A stretch of 64,000 nt of DNA from Dunaliella salina (GCA_002284615.2 MU070117.1:19897-83896); one strand, 5' to 3'; positions 10,648-19,389 are shown, counted from the first letter of the stretch. Numbers and translations: made by a program. Notes: generated by a model not told the origin, from the sequence alone.

Positions 10648-11553
10648 TTAATTGGCAAACGCTATGGCACCAACTTCTCCTACATCAATGACAATTTTTG
10701 TGTCTACATCGAATATTTCTAAAGGGAGAATCCCTTTATAGATATCTTTTTGTAGTAATTTGTATCGCTTTTGATGTTCGGCACCCTTGCGTTTTGGATC
10801 AAATAACTCATTTCTTTTCCATTTCATGGGCTTCTTGTCATACATTAAGGGAGCAGTTGTGCTTCTCTTAATGAACCTTTTGTAATTTGGTAAATTTTCT
10901 TTTTGGTACAGTAAGCTATACTTATAATCATCAAGCTTATACTCTTTGAATTCATGCATTATTCTCTCTTTGTAATCTTTGCAAATTTCTTCACCTATGT
11001 GCACATAGTACACTTCAGTATGTTGGCCGTAATAACTTGAAAACGCGGCTGCTACATTTTTCATTCCTCCTTTCCGATTTGCAAATGCTACAACATCCAC
11101 ATCAGGAGAGGTTACTATACAAAAATATTCACTCTTATCCATTTGACTTTCTCTCATTTCTTTATTATCCTCACGACACTCAAGTGGAATGCTAACATTT
11201 CTATCTGCTATATTTTCCTCCAACTTTTCAGGGCTTTCATTCTCACATGTTAATATTGTGTAATACTCTTTTTCACTCTTATCATAAAGAAATGTGTGAT
11301 ACTCTTCAAATAGATCCTTGGAGAAAAGTTTTCCTTTTAACATCTTTGTGTGATCATCAAATTTTGCTAAAAACTCTTTTTCTATATCATCCATCAATTC
11401 ACACTTGAACACGTAGATTTTTGTGTCTTTTCCATACATTACTCTGTACCTCTTAAATAAGTTGGAAAGGTCCTTTTCTGATTTCCCTACTTTCACCATG
11501 TTTAGAGTTGGTGCAACCACTAAATACACCTTGTTGTAATAAATAAATGGCAT
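10648..11553 (-). CDS. GIY-YIG/T5orf172-type (MUG113) protein
   Basis: A 301-aa protein if translation starts at the ATG at 11551-11553 (MPFIYYNKVYLVV), chosen because the paralogue next door starts MPFIYLVQ; an in-frame extension exists to 11667. The N-terminal 90 residues match the T5orf172/MUG113 branch of GIY-YIG nucleases: YLVVAPTLNMVKVGKSEKD, a KRYRVMYGKDTKIYVF strand, then an E-K/F pattern. This branch is common in NCLDVs and phages and is assumed to cleave DNA. A second motif-like stretch sits near residues 150-250 (FCIVTSPDVDVVAFANRKG, YYGQHTEVYYV), suggesting an internal duplication of the fold. An AAAATTGA-type motif lies about 40 bp upstream. Confidence 0.7.
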   Translation of the reverse strand: MPFIYYNKVYLVVAPTLNMVKVGKSEKDLSNLFKRYRVMYGKDTKIYVFKCELMDDIEKEFLAKFDDHTKMLKGKLFSKDLFEEYHTFLYDKSEKEYYTILTCENESPEKLEENIADRNVSIPLECREDNKEMRESQMDKSEYFCIVTSPDVDVVAFANRKGGMKNVAAAFSSYYGQHTEVYYVHIGEEICKDYKERIMHEFKEYKLDDYKYSLLYQKENLPNYKRFIKRSTTAPLMYDKKPMKWKRNELFDPKRKGAEHQKRYKLLQKDIYKGILPLEIFDVDTKIVIDVGEVGAIAFAN

Positions 11554-11580
11554 CTTGTATACTATATGCACTATATACAT

Positions 11581-11605
11581 CTCTTTAAGTGCTTCAATTT
11601 TTATC
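11581..11605 (-). promoter_or_regulatory. AAAATTGA early-promoter-like motif
   Basis: Reading the minus strand, AAAAATTGAAGCACTTAAAG lies about 30-50 bp upstream of the ATG at 11553. The AAAATTGA core is the known Mimivirus early promoter element; the conserved GCACTTAAAG extension is shared with other genes in this window. Confidence 0.6.
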
Positions 11606-11698
11606 TTCTTGCCCGTATACATCAGGATGCCTTTCAATAATGGGTATCCCAAATGTTTTTGTATCATCTATCTAGATGTATCATGCAAATTCACAAGC

Positions 11699-13027
11699 TC
11701 AACTGTTTTCACCTTTCACACCATTCTTTCTTAACCACACCATCAACTGCGGAAGCTCCTCTGCTGTCTCGTCCATTTCTTCAAACTCTCTCAACAATCT
11801 CCATTTACATATCAAATAATTTGGATTTGAAAGACTTTTCCTCCAAACTTCTTGTATCTTTATTATTGGCGTTAATCTATCTTGTGTTAACTTCTCTTTC
11901 AAATCACTATCGTTGATCTTTACTTTGTATATTGCATTGCTCACTATTGGTTTCAATATACTTTCCAATCCCCCAAACTCACCTTCAAACAAGTAACTAA
12001 AACAGATTAGCAGTTGTGATAAGATGCTGCTCTTTATGCATTTACTTAAAACTATCGAATTAGGTGTTTCTATTCCTAGTTCATTTGATACTGCACTTTC
12101 AATTTTCTCACCAATTCTGTCGCTCAATTCTCCCTCCTCCAATATTGCATTTATTATTTTATCTTTGGCTTTCTCTAATACTTCATCAATGCCTTCTTTT
12201 ACTGAGTATCTTCCTATTTTCCACTTTTGTTCTTGCTTTCTCTTGTCACGTTCTTCATACAGAGCATGGATTAAGTCTTCAATACTGTCAAACGCATTGT
12301 CTAAAATTTCACTTGCCAACTCTTCGTGCATTACTTCATGTCTTTTCAGTTTCTTTTCTTTTATCAAAAAAAACACTTGATCAAGCACACCATGTTTTAA
12401 TGGTGACATCAATGTCTTATATGCTGAAAATTGTAACAGCTCAGGGATATACAACATTGTATCCATCCATGCTATCACATCTTCCTCTTTGTAAATGTAA
12501 GAAGTACTTGGAAGGATATTGTCATGATAGAGAGAATCTTCATAATCCTCCAAATACTCCTCTTCTGTCCAGAATGTATCCGCATGATCATAAAGAAGTA
12601 AAGTTTTGTACAATTTTTCTGTTATTTTTTCCAATACGTCATTCAATTCTTTCTTTCTCATACATGTCCTCATTAATTTGCTTGATCCGGCAGGCAGCGG
12701 AGATTCCTTTTGGAACATCTCGTGACTGTTGTCTTTTGCCTCAAGAAAATCATCAGTTCTCCCAAACAAAAAGTAGAAATATTCTTTATACATTTTTTTG
12801 GTAAATAAATTGCCACATACTCCCATCTCTCTATCCCCAAATCCTATTTTGAATTCTTTTTCAGTTTGTCTTAAATGTTCAATGCTCACATGTGGAAAAG
12901 CTAATACTCTGGTGTTCTCACCATAATAATCTTTATATCTTTTATCTATCTCTGATGTCGAATCAATTGAAATACCTATTTTTATGCACTCATAGTCCGG
13001 TATTTGAACAAGATATATGAATGGCAT
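11699..13027 (-). CDS. GIY-YIG/T5orf172-type protein with long helical C-terminal domain
   Basis: A 442-aa protein from the ATG at 13025-13027 (MPFIYLVQIPDYECIKIGIS). The N-terminal ~95 residues are the T5orf172/MUG113 GIY-YIG type (IKIGISIDSTSEIDKRYKDY, TRVLAFPHV). Residues after ~190 are helical and end in a block (about residues 395-425) of the form WRKSLSNPNYLICKWRLLRE followed by FEEM. That block recurs in the stand-alone protein at 20374-20937 and as a relic near 31250-31345, so it is a shuffled module. Residues from FQKESPLPAGS look like an in-frame GC-rich microinsertion (about 12685-12710). Sits between the two repeat arrays. Confidence 0.65.
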   Translation of the reverse strand: MPFIYLVQIPDYECIKIGISIDSTSEIDKRYKDYYGENTRVLAFPHVSIEHLRQTEKEFKIGFGDREMGVCGNLFTKKMYKEYFYFLFGRTDDFLEAKDNSHEMFQKESPLPAGSSKLMRTCMRKKELNDVLEKITEKLYKTLLLYDHADTFWTEEEYLEDYEDSLYHDNILPSTSYIYKEEDVIAWMDTMLYIPELLQFSAYKTLMSPLKHGVLDQVFFLIKEKKLKRHEVMHEELASEILDNAFDSIEDLIHALYEERDKRKQEQKWKIGRYSVKEGIDEVLEKAKDKIINAILEEGELSDRIGEKIESAVSNELGIETPNSIVLSKCIKSSILSQLLICFSYLFEGEFGGLESILKPIVSNAIYKVKINDSDLKEKLTQDRLTPIIKIQEVWRKSLSNPNYLICKWRLLREFEEMDETAEELPQLMVWLRKNGVKGENS

Positions 13028-13060
13028 CTTGCCTTTGGGTACACTATATGTACACACATC

Positions 13061-13086
13061 TCTCTTTAAGTGATTTCAAATTTTTA
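13061..13086 (-). promoter_or_regulatory. Variant AAAATTTGA promoter-like motif
   Basis: The minus strand reads AAAAATTTGAAATCACTTAA then AGAG, about 35-60 bp before the ATG at 13027. It is a one-base-longer variant of the AAAATTGA motif and keeps the CACTTAAAGAG extension. Confidence 0.45.
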
Positions 13087-13119
13087 GTACCCTCTCAAAG
13101 TGCTTTATTTTTTTACACC

Positions 13120-13390
13120 CTTTAACAATTGGAAAAACCACAAGGGCGATGTGAGTGTCAGGGGTCCCTTAGGGACACCCAATAGATGTTGTTTATCTAT
13201 TATAACAATTGGAAATTCACAAAGGCCGCTGTAAGCTATAGCAAACATTACAAGTCCATCACGTTTTCAAATCCTATTAGCCCAACACTTGATACACCAT
13301 CTATGTTTTGACATCCTTTCTTTTAACAAGTGGAACATCATAACAGCGCTCTAGCCCATTCACTTACAAACTTACTCCTTTTACGATTAT
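13120..13390. repeat. Degenerate copies of the 10.1-10.6 kb array unit
   Basis: Units at about 13128, 13204 and 13325 keep AACAATTGGAAA followed by a CACAAGGGCG-like core; the middle one also keeps AACATTACAAGTCC. They are more diverged and shorter than the units at 10088-10640. Confidence 0.7.
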
Positions 13391-13473
13391 ACAATTTAAT
13401 AATGCTTCCACTCCAAATTCCAACCTTCACCGCATTCAAAATCGGTGATGTTACTATGCTATATTTCCAGCCT

Positions 13474-13680
13474 TTATTCTTGTGAAGGGGCATCATTTGC
13501 AGCATGCCAGTCTATTTCTAGTGAGGGACCGTTGTTAAGGTACATTTGTATCAATCCCATATCAGATAGAAAGGCTTTTATGTAACTATTCTTGGTAACC
13601 CCTGAGAACAAGTTTCTTCTTGTGTCATTTTGTGATAATACCTTGTACTTTTCATTTTTTCTTACAAGAAGCCAATACAT
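13474..13680 (-). CDS. Small hypothetical protein, possibly a fragment
   Basis: A 68-aa open frame from the ATG at 13680 (MYWLLVRKNEKYKVLS). It has a plausible mixed composition but no recognised domain, and no AAAATTGA motif was seen in front of it. It could be the C-terminal remnant of a larger gene. Kept because it is not antisense to another gene. Confidence 0.3.
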   Translation of the reverse strand: MYWLLVRKNEKYKVLSQNDTRRNLFSGVTKNSYIKAFLSDMGLIQMYLNNGPSLEIDWHAANDAPSQE

Positions 13681-13843
13681 CTCTGTGGTAGATTTGAGTT
13701 TTTTAGCGTGCGTTTAAAAGGATTTGCAAGAAGGAAATCTGCAAGCGGGCACACTCAAAGTGGCCAAGCAAGATGCAACCTCTCCGAGGTGCTGCTATAT
13801 TTATGTTTATACATGTAAACAAAAATGAGATGCGCAACAACAT

Positions 13844-13959
13844 ACTGTCATAGCTCAATGGTAGAGTGCGCCTCCCATTGTTGCCAGTGACTGAAGTATC
13901 GCAGGCAAGTGGAAAAATCACGAGACGTGGGTTCGAATCTCACTGGCATCTTTTTTTTT
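13844..13959 (+). tRNA. tRNA-like Pol III unit with A box, B box and T-run terminator
   Basis: TAGCTCAATGGTAGAG (13851-13866) matches a tRNA A box/D arm and GGTTCGAATCT (13930-13940) matches a B box, with a T stem GTGGG/CTCAC. A run of nine T follows at 13951-13959, as in Pol III termination. The order is that of a normal tRNA, but the spacing (about 107 nt in total) implies an intron or a long variable arm, and the best acceptor pairing is only 5 bp (TGTCA/TGGCA). A competing 9-bp pairing, TGCCAGTGA (13882) with TCACTGGCA (13940), makes the fold ambiguous. CTCCCAT would read as a CCC anticodon loop, but this is uncertain. It may be a decayed tRNA gene. Confidence 0.45.
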
Positions 13960-13979
13960 CTTTTTTGAAACATGGGTTG

Positions 13980-14325
13980 CCTTTCCAATTTCCCTTCTAT
14001 TATGGGGTTCATCCACTTTTTATATTTATATATAGCCATTGATGAAAATGGTTGAAGGGCAACCAATTGATTAATTGGAAAAAATAAATCCAATTTTCCT
14101 TCTATTAATTGAGGTTGAGGTTCATCCACTTTTTATATTTATATATAGCCATTGATGAAAATGGTTGAAGGGCAACCAATTGATTAATTGGAAAAAATAA
14201 ATCCAATTTTCCTTCTATTAATTGAGGTTGGGGTTCATCCACTTTTTATATTTATATATAGCCATTGATGAAAATGGTTGAAGGGCAACCAATTGATTAA
14301 TTGGAAAAAATAACTTCATCCTCTT
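13980..14325. repeat. Three tandem copies of a 113-bp unit
   Basis: The landmark GGTTCATCCACTTTTTATAT recurs at 14006, 14119 and 14232, a period of exactly 113 bp, with almost no divergence between units. Each unit carries AACCAATTGATTAATTGGAA, a near-palindrome. A partial fourth start (TTCATCC) follows at about 14316. The near identity points to recent amplification. Confidence 0.95.
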
Positions 14326-14589
14326 TTTATAGTCATTCATGGGAGGCGCAACAAAGCTGAACGCGAAGCTCCTTCCAGGGTTAAAGAGCATCTAAAGGCC
14401 TCTAAGAATTCTTTGAGTGGTGATTGAAAAGAGAGAGCACAAAAAGTGATGTAGAGGGCTTGCATATGGGGCTTCTGCCTGGAAGCATGCTTGTGTGCTA
14501 GCCACAAAAGCCGACAAGGTTGCTAGGCAGATGTGTCCCGCAATGTATTGAGAGTTGCTGCTACTCTTGCTGTTGATGTTTAGGACTGT
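14326..14589. other. Non-coding, GC-richer spacer 3' of the primase-helicase
   Basis: Contains GC-rich GAACGCGAAGCTCCTTCC at about 14359, similar to the short GC-rich insertions elsewhere in the window. No gene seen. Confidence 0.35.
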
Positions 14590-17130
14590 TTACTCCCTTT
14601 CATCTATATCCAAATCAACGTCAAGTAATGAATCATCCTCAAGATCTTGTTCATTAATGTCATCATCTAAACCATCAAAGTCATCAATAGATGGTTTATA
14701 CAATGCCATCTTATCACTATAATTGAGTGCAAGCTTGAAATTGTTGAATGAAATATCTTTGCTGTGTTTTCCATTATCTTGGATTTCAGCATCAAAGGCA
14801 TTTTTCAGAAACGTTTTTGCCAAAGAACACAAAGATATTCTTGTGGAAGGTGTGTTGTGGTTTTGAAGTAAATTTTGTTTATTGATTTGAAATTTTTCAT
14901 CAAAGCACTGCGGAAGAAAACGAAACATGCTATCATCTAAGGTATGAATGTAATCACTGATTGATTGGTAGAAAGTTTCCTTGTTTACAGTGAGTTTTCC
15001 TGTTGAGACAATTATGTCTTTAAAATTTTTGTTGAAAGTTGTTAGTAGTTTTTCTCCTTCAATAAGCAAAACATAGTACTTGTTGTTTTTTTTGTATATT
15101 TCGAGATCATTATTTTTTTTAGTCATCAAAAACTTGATGTCATTTTTGTGTCGAAGTACGTTAGTTTGAACATCCAATTCAAACAAATCTTGACATCTTT
15201 TTGCTTTGAAAAACAGATTGAAAGCCTTTTTTACATTGTATTGAGTTGGCACCTTGATGAAGGTAGAGAAAAATGTTTCATCAATTTTGTGTTGTGGAAC
15301 GCACCAAAAGTCTTCTGAACAACAATCTGCAATCCATTTTTGCAATTTTTCAATGGGTTCAAGAGAATGATGGATACTTTTAGAATTTAGATGCTGATGT
15401 ACTTCATTTGATATGAGTAAATCATTATTAAATGTTACTTCAGGAGGTTTGCATTCTTCGCTCAATTTACGTATTATGTTTTGAGATTTTTTGATGTAGT
15501 CATTTACACCATTATGATTAGCATATGGTGGAGGATATTGAATTAATTTACAAGGTATATGATAGTCTTCTTGTAGACAATTTGTAAGGATGTCTTTCAT
15601 AAAGCATTTTGACTTGTTCTTATTTAACATTATGCCCCTAAGAATACTGTAAGATATTGTATTTTTACAAAAATGAATGTTGGAATCACAATCATATGAA
15701 CGAGGAGGAAAAACGTTTATTTGGCTATCTTGTGGATACAGTTTATTAAAATCATCTGCCTCTTTTGCTAGGTAGTTGTCAACATCTACACTAGTAACTG
15801 GAAGAGCATTTTCTTCATCTTTTGAATCATAGAGAAATAAGTTCATATCTCCATCAATTAGTTGTCGAACTCGAAACAATTGCTGCAAAATAGAATCAAC
15901 TGGTGGAGTCAAGAAAGTGTTTTCAATGCAAGAAAACAATGAATGGAAATGTGGTAATTCAAAGCTTACACCAGCTGTAATACTTGGAGAGTATATGAGT
16001 ATATCACAAGAGTTCCAAAGTTGATTAAAACTTAAGATGTTGTCTGTATCAATTTTATTTCTTGACTCTCTGTGATAAAGTAAGATGCGTTTATTAGGGA
16101 ACTTCTTTTTTAAAAAATGATATATTTGTTCACTAAAGCTTTTTGTGCTCGAAGTTATTACAATTCTTTTGTTTTGTTTTAACTTATTTATTGCTTGAAT
16201 CATAATCCTTCTCTTTAATACGCTAGATGCTGGTTTGGTACTGCAAAATTGTAGATTACATTTGCGATTAGTCTCATGAACAAATGTGTTTTTGATAAAA
16301 TATGGAATTGTGTCCCTCTTTCTTGAAGAAATCATGTTAACAAAGTCATAAACTATAGTGTTATCTGCACAAGCATCTAAAAGATATATGTATTTTGCAT
16401 TGAACAACATGGCTTCCAATTTTGTACATAACAAACTAGTATCTTTTATCAATGAACTGCTCAAGTGTAAAAGGACGCTAGTTACTTCATCCACAATAAT
16501 GAAGTCAAAGAGATTGTTTTTTACTCTATGTAAGCTATCTAAACATACAATTATCTTGTCATCATAGATGTTTTGATCTAAGTCCAAATAATTCCTAAAT
16601 CCTGAGTTCTCTAGCTCAGCCGCATATTTGACAGAGAGAAGTCTCTGGTATGTGATAAATATGCATCGAGTTTTCTTTTTAGAACAATATGTTGGCAGCA
16701 GAGATTTGAGGAGTTCTTTTGTTTTGCCAACACCCATATTTGCTCTAACAATACACATGGGGACAAGAGGGTAATGTTTCATTTCTGGTAGGTTGTATTC
16801 TTCACTCCACTTTATAACATCATTTCTACAGTGAAGTGTTTGTCTTCCATTATAGTCGCATACAGATAAAATTGTATTAAAGGTGGAATCTATAGGAAAA
16901 TAAATACTTTGTTTGCCATGACATTCTTCATCAAAACATTTGTAATAAATTCTTTTCTTATTATAATGGTATTGGAAGAAAGAGCTATTTGATTTATGAT
17001 ATCTATCTGCATATGGACAGTAATGGCCTTTAAAAGAGAAATTCACGATGGTTGGACTGAACAAATATGTATTTATTGATAATGTATTTTCTGATTTCAA
17101 AAGCTCTCTTGTGTAACTTGATTCTTCTAA
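14590..17130 (-). CDS. UL9-like SF2 helicase with N-terminal UL52-type zinc finger
   Basis: 836 aa from TTG at 17100, but the frame is open up to the TAG at 17131-17133 that ends the primase, and both are in the same frame. Residues 26-60 hold a primase-type zinc finger (C28, H35, C55, C60: HYCPYADRYH...YYKCFDEEC). The helicase follows: Walker A NMGVGKTKE (G123-T127), Walker B FIIVDEVTS (D204), then SSTKSF and ILIYSPSITAGVSFE, matching the origin-binding helicase (UL9/Herpes_ori_bp-like) group found in herpesviruses and NCLDVs. The C-terminal ~350 residues are unassigned and end in an acidic tail. It would unwind DNA at replication starts. Probably one polypeptide with the primase before the TAG arose. 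Confidence 0.75.
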   Translation of the reverse strand, partial: LEESSYTRELLKSENTLSINTYLFSPTIVNFSFKGHYCPYADRYHKSNSSFFQYHYNKKRIYYKCFDEECHGKQSIYFPIDSTFNTILSVCDYNGRQTLHCRNDVIKWSEEYNLPEMKHYPLVPMCIVRANMGVGKTKELLKSLLPTYCSKKKTRCIFITYQRLLSVKYAAELENSGFRNYLDLDQNIYDDKIIVCLDSLHRVKNNLFDFIIVDEVTSVLLHLSSSLIKDTSLLCTKLEAMLFNAKYIYLLDACADNTIVYDFVNMISSRKRDTIPYFIKNTFVHETNRKCNLQFCSTKPASSVLKRRIMIQAINKLKQNKRIVITSSTKSFSEQIYHFLKKKFPNKRILLYHRESRNKIDTDNILSFNQLWNSCDILIYSPSITAGVSFELPHFHSLFSCIENTFLTPPVDSILQQLFRVRQLIDGDMNLFLYDSKDEENALPVTSVDVDNYLAKEADDFNKLYPQDSQINVFPPRSYDCDSNIHFCKNTISYSILRGIMLNKNKSKCFMKDILTNCLQEDYHIPCKLIQYPPPYANHNGVNDYIKKSQNIIRKLSEECKPPEVTFNNDLLISNEVHQHLNSKSIHHSLEPIEKLQKWIADCCSEDFWCVPQHKIDETFFSTFIKVPTQYNVKKAFNLFFKAKRCQDLFELDVQTNVLRHKNDIKFLMTKKNNDLEIYKKNNKYYVLLIEGEKLLTTFNKNFKDIIVSTGKLTVNKETFYQSISDYIHTLDDSMFRFLPQCFDEKFQINKQNLLQNHNTPSTRISLCSLAKTFLKNAFDAEIQDNGKHSKDISFNNFKLALNYSDKMALYKPSIDDFDGLDDDINEQDLEDDSLLDVDLDIDERE

Positions 17131-18363
17131 CTATTGTTTTATAGAGCCAATATGACCTATAGGAAAATCAGATGGGGCATTATTTGTCTCTTCATGATCA
17201 TTACATCTTGCTTTGAATTGTGGAGCTTTCAAATGTGACCTTAGAACTTTGAGGTGATTTGGGATTTCGGCTTTGAAAAAGTTTGTGCTTGTTATGGTTT
17301 CTCCAACAAGGTTGTTGAGTTGTGATTTATCGTATAATTGTACAAAATGGTCTTGGACAAGAGGAGAAGAATTTTTGTAAGGTTCTAAAGGAGGTTGATA
17401 ACCTATTCCAAGTTTTCTAGAGTAGAGTGATCTGAAAGATTGAAAATTTTTGTAGGGAGCTTTGTCAATAATACACACAGAGCTTGAATTTGAATCACAA
17501 GGAGCTGTAATCGTAAGAAAACATCTTTCTTCGTCAGAAGTGTGAGCGGGAGAAAGGATAAAACCGTGTAAATTGGATACAATGTGAAACATAACAGATA
17601 AATTTCTACACAACCAATTGACTTTAACATGAAAAGAAACCTTGGAAGGTTTTGGAGAAGAAGCAACTTGAACATTTTTGCCAACTTCAAGATCAACATT
17701 CAAATCCTGATGTTGCTGGAGGAATCTTTGGAGAACGTTAAGAAAGCAATCTAAAAGCTTTTGTGAATATTCTTGCACATCTTCCATACTGTCATCGTTC
17801 TTCCGATCTATGTCAAAAAATAAGAAACAAGGACAAGTTTCTTTGTCGTAGATGACTTCATAATGGTGACCCTTAAACTTATGAGTGTTATGTACACCTA
17901 TTAGTTCTTGGAAGTTTTTTAACCATGCAAATTCTTTAGCAGGTTTATAAGGAGAACCGGTATCACGAGATAAAATAATACAATCTTCTTGCTTTTTGTT
18001 TTTGTTTAGTTCATCCTTTGTGCGAAAATAAGAAAACTCAATTTTTTTAAAACTACTTAAAATTTTTTCTTTATTTTTATTAACTGAATCATCTTCTAAC
18101 ATATTAACTTTTGAGATGGCGGTCTCAAGGCACATATCAGAAAGGTGATTTGGTTGCTTAACAATGTCTTTAGAGATGGGGGTCTCTACGGCAAAAATCC
18201 TTTTTTCATTTTCTTTAATATTATTAGTAGCCTCATTTTCTTTAGGGATGTAAGGTTGCACAACAATGTCTTCAGAGATGGGGGTCTCTTTAACATTGTT
18301 TTCTAATTCATTTTCTTTAACAAAATTATCCTTTTTTGAAATAGTGTACATCGCGTTGTACAT
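17131..18363 (-). CDS. Archaeo-eukaryotic primase (AEP/PrimPol) domain with repeated N-terminal arm
   Basis: 410 aa. Catalytic motif I is CFLFFDIDRK (D184, D186); motif II is the S-x-H in KVSFHVKVNW (about residue 240); motif III is probably FRSLYSRKLGIGYQPP. This is the AEP primase fold of UL52/PrimPol-type replication proteins. Residues 1-100 are low-complexity and repeat ETPIS-DIV-QP-KENEATN units; the same units recur in the fragments at 18992-19342 and 20994-21188. The stop is TAG (17131-17133), and the same frame continues 10 codons later into the zinc finger and helicase. CACTT/ACTTAAAG-type sequence lies just upstream but without a clean AAAATTGA core. Confidence 0.75.
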   Translation of the reverse strand: MYNAMYTISKKDNFVKENELENNVKETPISEDIVVQPYIPKENEATNNIKENEKRIFAVETPISKDIVKQPNHLSDMCLETAISKVNMLEDDSVNKNKEKILSSFKKIEFSYFRTKDELNKNKKQEDCIILSRDTGSPYKPAKEFAWLKNFQELIGVHNTHKFKGHHYEVIYDKETCPCFLFFDIDRKNDDSMEDVQEYSQKLLDCFLNVLQRFLQQHQDLNVDLEVGKNVQVASSPKPSKVSFHVKVNWLCRNLSVMFHIVSNLHGFILSPAHTSDEERCFLTITAPCDSNSSSVCIIDKAPYKNFQSFRSLYSRKLGIGYQPPLEPYKNSSPLVQDHFVQLYDKSQLNNLVGETITSTNFFKAEIPNHLKVLRSHLKAPQFKARCNDHEETNNAPSDFPIGHIGSIKQ

Positions 18364-18413
18364 TATAGAAAGAAAAAATCTTTAAGTAATTTTATTAAAG
18401 TTGAGGTATCAAA

Positions 18414-18698
18414 TTACGTTTTCCTCATGTTGTATTCTTTTTCTTTTTTCCTCTGTCTATAATTGAAAGTTCCTCTTTTAGATGCTTCATTGTACATTTT
18501 TGTATTAGGATCAAATTTCATTACTCTTCGAATCCCAGATAATATATGATCAATCAATTCTTTATCTTGAGTAGCTTCTTCTATTAATTGCCTAATTTCC
18601 TCATATCTTTTCTTATTTAAAGTGCAATGCCTTACAGGTAAATAATCTGGATTTGTGGAGGAAATGCTCGTGACCGTATTTTGAGGAGTATTTTCCAT
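18414..18698 (-). CDS. Small basic protein, paralogue A
   Basis: 94 aa from the ATG at 18698 (MENTPQNTV), preferred over the upstream in-frame ATG at 18752 because it lies just downstream of the promoter-like motif and aligns with the other two copies. The conserved core is KKRYEEIRQL, then GIRRVMKFDPNTKMYNEA and a strongly basic end (FNYRQRKKEKE). The family resembles a small DNA- or RNA-binding protein, but no named domain was recognised. Paralogues lie at 19390-19659 and 21223-21513, and a degraded piece at about 25640-25745. Each intact copy sits directly upstream of a primase N-terminal sequence. Confidence 0.65.
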   Translation of the reverse strand: MENTPQNTVTSISSTNPDYLPVRHCTLNKKRYEEIRQLIEEATQDKELIDHILSGIRRVMKFDPNTKMYNEASKRGTFNYRQRKKEKEYNMRKT

Positions 18699-18724
18699 AC
18701 TTTCAATATAGATATTTATCAACA

Positions 18725-18750
18725 TTTCTTTAAATGCTTCAATTTTTATC
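18725..18750 (-). promoter_or_regulatory. AAAATTGAAGCATTTAAAGA promoter-like motif
   Basis: On the minus strand, about 30-50 bp upstream of the ATG at 18698. It matches the 20-bp consensus shared by several minus-strand genes here and contains the Mimivirus-type AAAATTGA core. Confidence 0.65.
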
Positions 18751-18784
18751 ACATGCCATTAAGAATACGCTTGATGGATCACCT

Positions 18785-18862
18785 CTTTAGATGGTATGAT
18801 TTCTTTAAAAATAACAACCACTTTAAATGGTATGATTTCTTTGAAAAATAAAAACCACTTAA
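18785..18862. repeat. Two tandem copies of a ~38-bp intergenic motif
   Basis: Units carry ATGGTATGATTTCTTT and then an AACAACCACTT or AAAACCACTT end. Further single copies are found at about 19741-19780, 31171-31206 and (partial) 34590-34618, always in intergenic AT-rich DNA near promoter-like motifs. Confidence 0.7.
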
Positions 18863-18991
18863 AAAAATAAGGATGTGGTATAAGTGCTCTTAATAAAAGG
18901 ATGAATGAATTTTGATTTTATCTGTAGGGCCTCATCCAATTTTGACACCCATTTTAACTTGTTGATTGCTTCTATTTGAAATTTGTCAAAA

Positions 18992-19342
18992 TTATTTAAA
19001 GATTTTTTTTTGTAAGTTATTATTAGTAACTTCATTTGTTGTAGGGACGTGAGGTTGCTCAGCAATGTCTCTAGAGGTGGCGGCCTCAGAGATATTGTTC
19101 ATTTTTTCATTGTCTTTTGTACTATTAGTAGCTTCATTTTCTTTAAGGATGTGAGGTTGCTCAACAATGTCTCTAAAGGTGGCGGCCTCAGAGATATTGT
19201 TCATTTTTCCATTTTCTTTTGTACTATTAGTAGTGTCTTGGGAGATGGCGGTCTCCTTGACAAGGTTAGTTACGTTTGTAGAGAGGGGCAATTCTTTTAC
19301 AGACGTTTTGTTTTGTTTTTTCTTATATATGGATGTATACAT
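18992..19342 (-). pseudogene. Primase N-terminal arm fragment, copy 2
   Basis: 116 aa beginning MYTSIYKKKQNKTSVKE. It is built from the same repeats as primase residues 1-100: two near-identical units with SEAAT-RDIVEQPHILKENEATNS flank NEKMNN. It lacks any catalytic primase motif and ends soon after the repeats. It lies downstream of the small basic paralogue at 19390-19659, mirroring the order small basic gene then primase. Most likely a truncated duplicate of the 5' end of the primase gene, though a short expressed protein cannot be excluded. Confidence 0.6.
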
Positions 19343-19389
19343 TTATAATTGAATAAGAAAAAAAACCTTTAAATCATTTTTATTTGTTT

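Noticed and set aside
11653..12804. Plus-strand ORFs over the GIY-YIG genes
   Set aside because: They are antisense shadows, Ser/Leu/Phe-rich, of the intact minus-strand genes.
13844..13948. Circularly permuted tRNA
   Set aside because: The A box precedes the B box in normal order; only the alternative 9-bp stem suggested permutation.
1272..17133. UAG as a sense codon in this genome
   Set aside because: Kept only as a low-interest finding: TAG also ends the SWIB, SF2 helicase and 586-aa genes at sensible places, and two of the three cases are decaying retroelements.
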